Below, piece by piece: positions 1 through 26,328 of a stretch of 64,000 nucleotides of DNA; the first letter of the stretch is position 1; the number at the start of each line of letters is the position of its first letter. Below the pieces are notes generated by a model, which saw nothing but the letters and a program-made list of their open reading frames with translations, was not told the origin of the DNA and did no database searches. A program made the translations under genes and the position numbers. The stretch comes from Megalobrama amblycephala (Eukaryota > Chordata > Actinopteri > Cypriniformes > Xenocyprididae). The stretch is from NCBI RefSeq assembly GCF_018812025.1, contig NC_063066.1:2968692-3032691 (forward strand), read 5' to 3'.

Positions 1-270
1 CACCTAGTGGTGTAATCAAATATTCATATGGTCATGTGGTTGACTGATTTTCATGGTCACTTCTTACTTAATTTCCATCAACATTTTTTGAATGCGTTTT
101 GTTTTTCCGATTCCGAGATTCAATTAATTTTAAATCCCTGATTTTCACTGTGACTTCTCAGTGCAAAATAAAATTCCCATAGGCTTTTGAGGGAGACAAG
201 CCTTGTCTAATGATCACAATCACATATGATGGTGTGCTCTTTTGATTTGGACCAGTTGGTAACCACATAG

Positions 271-16593
<16,323 letters not shown>

Positions 16594-18240
16594 GGCTCTC
16601 TTGCTTTACCTCAGTGCCTGTAGACGAGCAGGATCTGTGTCCAAGCCCAACATTCAATCAGGTTCCTCATGAATATGACCACCGTTGTGCTCTCACTGTG
16701 ACACGGCATTGATTGTGCGGCGCCATAACACGAGGCTTTCTGACGGTCTCTGTTTACATTGAGTCGGCCGTTTTATGACGACAATCCATACGATAAAAAT
16801 CAGCTACGCCGCAGATTGTCTTCAAAAAGTTTTAAATCGATTTTATTTTTGTGAAAATGACAATTTAAGAGGGATTTATTGTGTTTTAATGGTAAGGATT
16901 AAGTTGATATTTATTGCATCATTTATTTATAGCATTTTATGTAGTTTTTGTCTGACATGAAGGAATTTCTTTTAAACGTGAACAAATGAACTCTATTTTC
17001 TAAGGCCGTTTCGGCTGCGCAGTACATTCCAAAGAAAGCAGTGTTTCCAAGGATTGGTGAACCGTCGTTCCTAATCAGGAATGATCGGGTCACAAGTTAG
17101 TAACCAAGAAAACCGTAAGATGTTCAGCATATTCGTGTTTTTCTTTTTTATTGTTTGTAACACTTGAGCTGCCTTTGCTATATTTAAATGCGCTTTTAAA
17201 TGTATTGTTTTTTGCTTGCTTTATTTTAAAACCTAATGCTCTGTCTGACCCGAGACTGACGTTTTATTAGTGGAGCACATTTGTACACGGCCGTTTGTGC
17301 ATTAAAAGGGTTAGCTCACCCAAAAATGAAAATAATGTCATTAATTACTCTCCCTCATGTCGTTCCACACCCGTAAGACCTTCGTTCATCTTCAGAACAC
17401 AAATTAAGATATTTTTGATGAAATCTGCATAGCCAGCAATGACATTTCCTCTCTGAAGATCCATTCATGTACTAAAAACATATTTAAATCAGTTCATGTG
17501 AGTACAGTGGTTCGAATCGCATGTCAAACTGCTGAAATCATGTGACTTTGGCGCTCCGAACCGCTGATTCGACACACTGATTCATAACGCTCCGAAGCTT
17601 CCTGAAGCAGTGTTTTGAAATCGGCCATCTCTATATAAGTCGTTATTTTGTTTTTTTGGCGCACCAAAAATATTCTCGTGGCTTTATAATATTAATATTG
17701 AACCACTGTACTCACATGAACTGATTTAAATATGTTTTTAGTACCTTTATGGATCTTGAGAGAGGAAATGTCATTGCTGGCTATGCAGATTTCATCAAAA
17801 ATATCTTAATTTGCGTCCCGAAGATGAACAAAGGGTGAGTAATTAATTACATTATTTTCATTTTTGGGTGAACTAACCCTTTAAAGCCCTTAATAGATGC
17901 ATGTCACTAAACAGCCTGAATCAGGTTACTGAAATATATTACTGACATTCTGAGCTTTCAAGATACTTAATGCAAATGATCTAAAATAAAAAAATGTCAT
18001 TCAGAGGAAGTTTTGTTACTGTATTATTCAAGGTCAATTAAGAGATGCAGTCTTCAAACAAAACAAGTGCACTCGATATTAGTCGTTGCTTGTTTTTGCC
18101 AAATGTGTTCGAGTTGACAATGTGAACATGCTGAAATTGTGATTTATGCTGTCAGTTGTTTCAGTAAATGTGCTCTGGGACAATTCTTATTGTAGTTTTG
18201 CATCATATTCTCTTAATAAACAGACAGTTTTCAATTACCT
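16594..18240 (+). other. Probable atp7a 3' UTR with an inserted foldback element
   Basis: No coding signal follows the atp7a stop. Several AATAAA-like sites occur; one at 18215-18220 is a plausible polyadenylation signal, but the true end cannot be told from sequence alone. A foldback element at 17303-17885 would lie inside the transcript if the distal site is used. Confidence 0.45.
17303..17885. mobile_element. Foldback element, TTAGCTCACCCAAAAATG type
   Basis: Begins TTAAAAGGGTTAGCTCACCC and ends GGGTGAACTAACCCTTTAA. Both arms continue inward through matching inverted sequence (CTGCATAGCCAGCAATGACA on the left mirrored near 17775-17795). About 580 bp, non-coding. Confidence 0.8.
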
Positions 18241-19275
18241 AACATTCATCAAGTCCTTTTTCCAGTGTGATTGTTGATTTAAAATGTGCACTTGCTCGCA
18301 ATGTAAAAAATAAGAATTCTGTCAAACTAGGAGGCAAGCTGAAACTTCACACACACATTCTGGAGACACCTTATGTTACATCTTGTATAGATCCCCTCTA
18401 ATGTGTTCACAGACCAAATAGTCTAAATTTGCAAAAGGAAAGAGTGTTTGGAAAAGAAAAAGTCCACATTTTACTTTGCTGCCACCTATTGATGAACCAC
18501 TGCAACATGAAGAGACTCGAGCTGTTTATCTTCATAATTTTTTGTTATGAAAGTAAGTATTTATGTAAGTAAAATGAACATATTTTGCTTGAAAACATTT
18601 CAGAGTAATATAGATGTTGTTTTGTTAGAAAAAGAACAAATCTAGAATGTTTTGAACAGTCATGAGTTAAAGTCTGTAATTAATTTAATTCCATTGAAGT
18701 CAATGGAGATGCTCATTCTCATATGTTCATATAAATGTAATCTAATGACATAGATTCAAATAAAATTTCTCTTCTTTCTATTCTATTCTTGAATTTCTCT
18801 TAAAATTTCTATTTTTGCAACACACAGTTTTTTCATGTAGTTCTTAAAAAACTGGAAATTTCAAATAATTTCTCATTTTTTGTTAATGAATAAAAAGTGG
18901 GTAAATTATGTAATAGCATGGTAAAAACATGGTAACATTCAAAACTTTAATGTTTCTGTCTCAAAATAAATATTAGTAATACTCTAATGTAGATGAAACG
19001 TCACTTATAATCAACAGAATAAAGTCTAAAGTGGACCATCAAAATAAAGTGTTACCAAAAACATATAATTTCTTAATAAAAATTCCTAAAAATTTCTCAT
19101 TACTGTTAATGCAACAAACAAACAAACAAACAAAAACATTTAAATTTAATGAAAAAAAATGACTTTAAAGTGAACATGATTATTAAATTGTGAAGTATGT
19201 AATGGCACTAATTGTACTACCCTTAATTAATGCTGAAATGAAGGAAACAACTTTTATTACAATATTTTTAATCTA
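18241..19275. other. Intergenic sequence between atp7a and sowaha
   Basis: AT-rich sequence with no frame, RNA gene or clear transposon end that I can support. It contains a short (AAAC)n run near 19118-19136. Confidence 0.5.
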
Positions 19276-19292
19276 CACTCTAAAAAATGCTG

Positions 19293-20060
19293 GATTGTTT
19301 CAACCCACGTTTGGGTCAAATATGGACAAATATTAAATATTTACACATTTTTCAACCCACATTTTGGTCAAATATGGACAAATATTAAATATTTGCCCAT
19401 TTTTCAACCCACATTTTGGTCAAATATGGACAAATATTAAATATTTATCCATTTTTCAACCCACATTTTGGTCAAATATGGACAAATATTAAATATTTAC
19501 ACATTTTTCAACCCACATTTTGGTCAAATATGGACAAATATTAAATATTTACCCATTTTCAACCTACATTTTGGTCAAATATGGACAAATATTAAATATT
19601 TACCCATTTTTCAACCCACATTTTGGTCAAATATGGACAAATATTAAATATTTATCCATTTTTCAACCCACATTTTGGTCAAATATGGACAAATATTAAA
19701 TATTTACACATTTTTCAACCCACATTTTGGTCAAATATGGACAAATATTAAATATTTGCCCATTTTTCAACCCACATTTTGGTCAAATATGGACAAATAT
19801 TAAATATTTATCCATTTTTCAACCCACATTTTGGTCAAATATGGACAAATATTAAATATTTACACATTTTTCAACCCACATTTTGGTCAAATATGGACAA
19901 ATATTAAATATTTACCCATTTTTCAACCTACATTTTGGTCAAATATGGACAAATATTAAATATTTACCCATTTTTCAACCTACATTTTGGTCAAATATGG
20001 ACAAATATTAAATATTTGCCCATTTTTCAACCCACATTTTGGTCAAATATTTTTCAACCC
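19293..20060. repeat. 52-bp tandem array upstream of sowaha
   Basis: About fourteen to fifteen copies of a 52-bp unit containing TTTTGGTCAAATATGGAC and AAATATTAAATATTT. Copies differ at a few positions only. The left edge (from about 19277, ATGCTGGATTGTTTCAACCC) looks like the terminal repeat of a transposon. The right flank (20060-20200) is rich in AACCCA and its complement. The same repeat in the same orientation lies downstream of sowaha. Confidence 0.93.
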
Positions 20061-20660
20061 ACACATGGGTTAAAAACAACCCAAGTTGGGTTCAAAAATG
20101 GACAAACCCAGCGATTGGGTTGTTTTAACCCAGCAGTTGAGTTAAATGTTTGCTCAACCTGCTGGGTAGTTTTATTTAACTCAACTATTGTTTAATAATT
20201 ATTGTTTGTTTGCTTAAAATGAACCCAAAATATATTGGAAATTAACATTTGTTAATATGTTTAATAAATGAACATATATGAATACTTTTAAGAGTAATAA
20301 TTAAACAATAAACATTTAGTGCTGACTTCGCATAAGATATTGATTGTTTAATTATTTCGATTTATTAAATAATAAAAAAAAAGTTAAATTATTATTTATT
20401 TAGGCTATTTAATAACCTCAGTAGTTACGTTTGTTTGAACAGAGGTTTATAAATTATGAAATGTGGTGAACGACATTTTAAGGATGCAGCGCGTGAACTC
20501 CGCTCCTCTCCGCAGTGCACGCGCAGCGCCGCATCCTTCATTCATCGCGCGTTCATGTGCCAGTCTTGGATAAAGAGGGAGGCACGCGGATTTCGGAGGA
20601 TAACCGGAAACAGCAGGTTGTTGTTGAAACATCTCTCATAACTACTAAAGAAAACACAAA

Positions 20661-21842
20661 ATGGCTCTGACTCAAGAAACGATCTTAACCTTTTTACTGG
20701 AGCACGGAGGAAAAGTGAAAAACTCGGAGCTTGTGAATAAGTTCAAAGGACTTATAAACTCCAGCGACCCCGCGGAGAAGAAACGAAACAGAGACCTTTT
20801 CAAACGACTGGTCAACAACGTCGCAGTGGTCAAACAAGTCGATGACGTAAAGTACGTGGCTGTGAAGAAAAAGTACCAACTGGATAACGACTTAAAATCG
20901 CCATGCAGTAGTAGTAAACCAGAGAATGTGGATATTATTAATAACAATTATTGTCATTGCTCCACCCAAACTGTGAGTAACAGCAGTACAAGTGACTATA
21001 TGACAGCAAGAGTGCTCAGTGTGACAAGTGATGCCAGGAGTGGCTCTGTTTTCGCTCTTGTGGCCATAAAATCTCCACAATGCGAGTTGCAAAATGATCA
21101 AATGCGCTTCAAAACACTAACAGCAGATGCAGAACCAGTCAAAACAACAGCATATCAGAGCTGTATATCGGGAGAAGCTTTTCCATACAGAGCCAAACGA
21201 AAGGATCTAGAGGCGCAGGGTTCGCCGCAACTGCGAAAGTTCAGCAAAATCACCAAATGTGATGTAATTCCGTTGGGATCTGTGGAACATGAGTGGCTTG
21301 TGAAATCCACGACAGGAAGCTGGCGTCAGATCTCCAGCCTCCTGCTGCAAGACCCTCATCTGGCAGAGAAGAGGAATTTCATGTCTGGATTCACAATTCT
21401 GCATTGGGCCGCTAAAAGCGGAAACGGTGAAATGGTGTGTAAAGTCATTGACGTTTCAAGACAGAGCGGTGCAGGGATCGATGTTAATGCCAAGTCTTAC
21501 GAAGGATACACACCTCTCCACATCGCCGCCATTCACAGCCGTGAACGTGTGTGTTCACTGCTGGTGTGTGAATACGGTGCCAGCACTAACATACGGGATA
21601 ACAGCGGTAAAAAAGCCTACCGTTATCTAAGTCAAGATGTGTCGACTGAAGTCAGAAAGATGCTCGGAGACCCTCGCTGTGTGCAGCAGGATGCTGGGAA
21701 TTATTTGAAGGATGACCAGAACCTCCGGAGAGGATTCAACACTCTGAGTAAACTATTTCAACCCCACGTCGCTGGACATAAAAAGAAATACAGACGTCGG
21801 CCAAGCTTCCATTTCATTAGAGAGAAAGAGTATTGCACTTAA
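20661..21842 (+). CDS. sowaha: Sosondowah ankyrin repeat protein A, single exon
   Basis: 393 residues in one uninterrupted frame starting AAAATGG. Residues about 1-72 form the conserved N-terminal SOWAH domain, winged-helix-like, with EHGGKVKNSELVNKF and FKRLVNNVAVVKQVD. A low-complexity Ser/Asn-rich linker follows. Residues about 215-240 carry the EHEWLVKSTTGSWRQI segment that precedes the repeats in this family. Two ankyrin repeats occupy about 241-327 (GFTILHWAAKSGN and GYTPLHIAAIHSR). A basic tail (HKKKYRRRP) ends the protein. Human SOWAHA is also intronless and lies close to GDF9, which supports orthology to family member A rather than B, C or D. The molecular function is not established; ankyrin repeats suggest protein binding. 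Confidence 0.93.
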   Translation: MALTQETILTFLLEHGGKVKNSELVNKFKGLINSSDPAEKKRNRDLFKRLVNNVAVVKQVDDVKYVAVKKKYQLDNDLKSPCSSSKPENVDIINNNYCHCSTQTVSNSSTSDYMTARVLSVTSDARSGSVFALVAIKSPQCELQNDQMRFKTLTADAEPVKTTAYQSCISGEAFPYRAKRKDLEAQGSPQLRKFSKITKCDVIPLGSVEHEWLVKSTTGSWRQISSLLLQDPHLAEKRNFMSGFTILHWAAKSGNGEMVCKVIDVSRQSGAGIDVNAKSYEGYTPLHIAAIHSRERVCSLLVCEYGASTNIRDNSGKKAYRYLSQDVSTEVRKMLGDPRCVQQDAGNYLKDDQNLRRGFNTLSKLFQPHVAGHKKKYRRRPSFHFIREKEYCT

Positions 21843-22059
21843 TCGATGAAAGATAACCTCTGACAAGAAATAGACTTGACTTTATTGTATGTTTAGTTTG
21901 TGTACTTATTAATTTAATTGGTAACTGTACAGTGACAGCTGTGCACTTGACTGCTAATTATATTTGTTAATGAGGTTAGCAAGTAACAAGAAAATAATTT
22001 ACTATACTAACACAGCTGAAAGGGTGTGTTCAGGTCATATTTTACCCCCAAAATTTACA

Positions 22060-22385
22060 AAAAAGGCCCTATCATACACCCGCGCAATGCGACAGCAGGC
22101 GCGACGCAAGTGTTTTTTGCTAGTTTCAGCCTGACGCAGTTTCATTTTCACGTCCTGCGTCATGTTATTTAAATAGCAAATGCACTCGCGCTCATCTGTT
22201 CGCCCATCGACGTGCTGGTCTGAAAACGAGGTGTGTTCAGGTGCACTGTTGGCGTGTTGCTATTTTGAGGAACTGAAAACGACTGCGCCATTGACCAACA
22301 AAAACCTCCTCTAAAGTCAATGGCGCAGTATTTTTTTTTGTTATTTGTAAGGAATATACGCCTAAAGGCGGATGCACAACGTGCA
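22060..22385. mobile_element. Possible repeat downstream of sowaha
   Basis: CpG-rich segment starting near CCCTATCATACACCCGCGC, unlike the surrounding AT-rich DNA. No frame of note. Its style resembles dispersed cyprinid repeats, but I see no clear terminal inverted repeat, so this is tentative. Confidence 0.3.
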
Positions 22386-22409
22386 TACACTCAATATGGA
22401 TTTCACTCA

Positions 22410-23975
22410 TTTTTCAACCCACAATTGGGTCAAATATGGACAAATATTAAATATTTACCCATTTTTCAACCCATATTTTGGTCAAATATGGACAAATACT
22501 AAATATTTGCCCATTTTTCCACCCACATTTTGGTCAAATATGGACAAATACTAAATATTTACCCGTTTTTCAACCCACGTTTGGGTCAAATATGGACAAA
22601 TATTAAATATTTGCCCATTTGTCAACCCACATTTTGGTCAAATATGGACAAATATTAAATATTTGCCCATTTTTCAACCCACAATTGGGTCAAATATGGA
22701 CAAATATTAAATATTTACCCATTTTTCAACCCACATTTTGGTCAAATATGGACAAATACTAAATATTTACCCGTTTTTCAACCCACATTTTGGTCAAATA
22801 TGGACAAATATTAAATATTAGCCCATTTTTCAACCCACATTTTGGTCAAATATGGACAAATAATAAATATTAGCCCATTTTTCAAACCACATTTTGGTCA
22901 AATATGGACAAATATTAAATATTTACCTGTTTTTCAACCCACATTTTGGTCAAATATGGACAAATACTAAATATTAGCCCATTTTTCAACCCACATTTTG
23001 GTCAAATATGGACAAATATTAAATATTTACCTGTTTTTCAACCCACATTTTGGTCAAATATGGACAAATACTAAATATTAGCCCATTTTTCAACCCACAT
23101 TTTGGTCAAATATGGACAAATACTAAATATTAGCCCATTTTTCAACCCACATTTTGGTCAAATATGGACAAATACTAAATATTAGCCCATTTTTCAACCC
23201 ACATTTTGGTCAAATATGGACAAATACTAAATATTAGCCCATTTTTCAAACCACATTTTGGTCAAATATGGACAAATACTAAATATTAGCCCATTTTTCA
23301 ACCCACATTTTGGTCAAAATATGGACAAATATTAAATATTTACCCGTTTTTCAACCCACATTTTGGTCAAATATGGACAAATACTAAATATTAGCCCATT
23401 TTTCAACCCACATTTTGGTCAAATATGGACAAATATTAAATATTTACCCGTTTTTCAACCCACATTTTGGTCAAATATGGACAAATACTAAATATTAGCC
23501 CATTTTTCAACCCACATTTTGGTCAAATATGGACAAATATTAAATATTTACCCGTTTTTCAACCCACATTTGGGTCAAATATGGACAAATATTAAATATT
23601 TACCCGTTTTTCAACCCACATTTTGGTCAAATATGGACAAATACTAAATATTAGCCCATTTTTCAACCCACATTTTGGTCAAATATTAAATATTTGCCCA
23701 TTTTTCAACCCACATTTGGGTCAAATATGGACAAATATGAAATATTTACCTGTTTTTCAACCCACATTTGGGTAAAATATGGACAAATATTAAATATTTA
23801 CCCGTTGTTCAACCCACATTTGGGTCAGATATGGACAAATATTAAATATTTACCCGTTTTTCAACCCACATTTTGGTCAAATATGGACAAATATTAAATA
23901 TTTACCCATTTTTCAACCCATATTTGGGTCATATATTTTTTGGACCCAAATTTGGGTTGAAACAACCCAACATTT
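22410..23975. repeat. 52-bp tandem array downstream of sowaha
   Basis: About 29 copies of the unit seen at 19293-20060, in the same orientation. Variant classes (ATTAGCCC, TTTACCCG, TTTGCCC) are partly interspersed and partly locally homogenised. The right edge (TTGGGTTGAAACAACCCAAC, about 23952-23971) is the inverted counterpart of the left edge of the upstream array. Short frames reading GQIWTNIKYLP are repeat artefacts. Confidence 0.93.
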
Positions 23976-25277
23976 TTTTGTGTATTGTGAATCATTATTG
24001 AAAATATTCTGATTTACAAAATAAATAAAACATAAAATGTCTTTGTAATGCAAATTTGGGGGAAAATATGTCATACAAATAATGTCACTGTGTGACTTGC
24101 GAGAGAATTTTCTGGTTTGCCTCAAACAGTAACTCTGTCATCGTTCATATCTGATTGTTGTGCCGTGCGTGATGCCTGGAGAAACACTCATGTCATTGAG
24201 TGAAGGGAGAGAGGCCTCTGTGTGGGATGTCGGCATGTCGTCCTTCAACTCATGTTACTCTTGATGCGACGTCTGTGTAATACTGAAGAGATAAACTCTA
24301 GCTCAGGTCTGCGATAGGCCTTGGCAAAATTAGGTCAAACTTTATGCAAATGACCACATTACTGATATAATGTGTGAGAATAAAACCAGAGTTTTAACCA
24401 GGAATTTATGAGTGTTAGAAACAGTCTGGAAAATATAATGAGGTCTTTGTCAGGCAGCGATTCAGGCGTGATTTCACGGGCGCTGGAGCTTAGCATAACT
24501 TCATTCAGTCTTTTGACGGGTGTGCAGCGATCTGTGATGATGTCAGCGCCCTCGCCTCTCAGAGCGGCTCCCCTTCAACTGTGAGGTCAAGGTCGCCTCA
24601 GAAAGTAGATCCTTTGGGTTCAGAGCTATTCTAAGTCAAATTTGAGCACTTAAACCACACTAAGACTAGTATATCTTAAGCATAACATTGTTTCTTTTAT
24701 TATTGATATTAATATTTATGTAAATAAATGTAAGAGTTGATTTAGATGCATTTTAATTCTTGATTGTCACAATTGTAGGCAGTCAGTATCTCTGTGTTAG
24801 AGAAAGCAAGATAATAGTTCTTTGTGTTTTGCTGCCTAATTTATAGGGTCATTGTTCGACCTCCAGGATGAGACTGCTTATATGTCACAACTTAATTGAC
24901 TGAGGAAATATACATTTCAAATAAATTTGGCACAATTCAAAGTCATTGTTTCCTGGTGTTTTTGTTTTAAAGGTAAAATTCAGAATGATAATGTTTGTGA
25001 CGCTTCAGTTCAGTGCAGTTGGATGTAAACAGCACTGTTAAAGGGATAGTTCACCCTAAATGAAAATTCTGTCATCATTTACTCACATTGTTCCAAACCT
25101 GTAGGAGTTTCTTTCTTCTGTTGAAGATATTTTGAAGAATGTTTGTAACCAGACAGTTGACAGTAGCTATAGTTGACTTCCATAGCATATTTCCCCCTCT
25201 AAAAATCACATATTTTTTAATTGCTTGGCCTTTAAAACACAACAACAACAACCATCTTTGTTAAAGGATTAGTTTAC

Positions 25278-25341
<64 letters not shown>

Positions 25342-25395
25342 AAATATGCTGAATTCAGGGTGATTGGGACACTTTTTCCAAGTCATCTCAATGGC

Positions 25396-25431
<36 letters not shown>

Positions 25432-26001
25432 CTGTTTTTCTCTTCTGTTTTTTATGATGATGCCATTAGGGAACTAAATACCTTGTTCATTCAGTAGCTA
25501 TTCCAATAAAAACAATATTCCTGCAAAACATTTTGTTTTAAAAAATTTTGATGCAAGAAAAATGAAGAAACACTTGAAATATTTATTAATAAACTGCCAA
25601 TTTTTCATGTTAGTTGTATGGCACTGTGGGAACATCCACTTAAACCAAAGTTCATCTTCATTAACGGTGATGTTGTGATCATACTAATATTTTCCATCTT
25701 TAAAGCACCGAGTTTTATAACAAATATTGGGAGTTTGGGGCATTAAATGTCATGTGAAGTGACTGCAGAATCAGAACATTGATCCTCAGAAGAACAGGCT
25801 GGAAATGTATTTAATAACTTATGTTGGGAAGAATTGTGTCCTCGTGACACACGTTTCCAAAAATCCCAATTTCTGTTGTTAGACGAACTCGCTCTTTTCA
25901 GCATAAAATCCTAACTTGATCTTCAATTATACAGACCTGATCAAAGTCATCGACAGCGAGTCTAAAATAAATCTTACTCGATACAGTTTGTGGACACCCA
26001 T
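23976..26001. other. Intergenic sequence between sowaha and gdf9
   Basis: No gene seen. Contains a lone repeat end AAAGGGATAGTTCACCC-like at about 25039, a TA microsatellite at about 25279-25342, and a TG/TA run at about 25400-25430. Confidence 0.55.
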
Positions 26002-26188
26002 ATGGAAGCCCGTTCCCGCCACTAAAAAAAAAAAAAGATTAATTGTGACTTTATATCTCAGAATTCTGACTTTATAACTCGCAATTGTGAGATATAAACT
26101 CGCAATTGCGAGTTAAAAAGTCAAAATTCTGAGATAAAAAGTCGCAATTAATCTTTTTTTTTTTTTTGTGGCGGTAACGGGCTTCCAT
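26002..26188. mobile_element. 187-bp palindromic MITE in the gdf9 promoter region
   Basis: Starts ATGGAAGCCCGTTCCCGCCAC and ends GTGGCGGTAACGGGCTTCCAT, then folds further through AATTGTGACTTTATATCTCA and its mirror. The palindrome is nearly complete. Its right edge is 141 bp upstream of the gdf9 ATG. Confidence 0.9.
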
Positions 26189-26233
26189 ACACCTACACCG
26201 TCTTTGGTGGCAAAAATTCGCCCTGATTGCGCA

Positions 26234-26275
26234 CACCTGTCCGTCAGTAAGGGCGCCGGAAGTGATGTTTGGCCG
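26234..26275 (+). promoter_or_regulatory. Candidate gdf9 proximal promoter: E-box and ETS-like site
   Basis: CACCTG at 26234-26239 is an E-box. GCCGGAAGTG at about 26256-26265 matches the core of an ETS site of the kind common near TATA-less start sites. E-boxes bound by oocyte bHLH factors are known in vertebrate oocyte gene promoters; use of this one is inferred. Confidence 0.4.
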
Positions 26276-26312
26276 AAGACTCTGCAGTCTCCTCCGGACT
26301 GTTCTTAAATAA
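26265..26312 (+). CDS. Candidate upstream ORF of gdf9 (15 codons)
   Basis: ATG at 26265 with G at -3, followed by 14 sense codons and TAA at 26310-26312, ending 16 bp before the gdf9 ATG. It is in a different frame. It matters only if transcription starts upstream of 26265, which the sequence does not settle. Confidence 0.35.
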   Translation: MFGRRLCSLLRTVLK

Positions 26313-26328
26313 ACGCACTTTATTTATT

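Noticed and set aside
20661..21842. sowaha as a processed retrogene because it lacks introns
   Set aside because: Human SOWAHA is also single-exon, there is no poly(A) tail or target duplication, and the frame is intact in a conserved neighbourhood.
19293..23975. Regular repeats resembling a CRISPR array
   Set aside because: The 52-bp units are contiguous with no unique spacers, and the host is a vertebrate.
26269..26328. In-frame N-terminal extension of gdf9
   Set aside because: It would begin at TTG; the ATG at 26329 has a strong context and is followed by a signal peptide.
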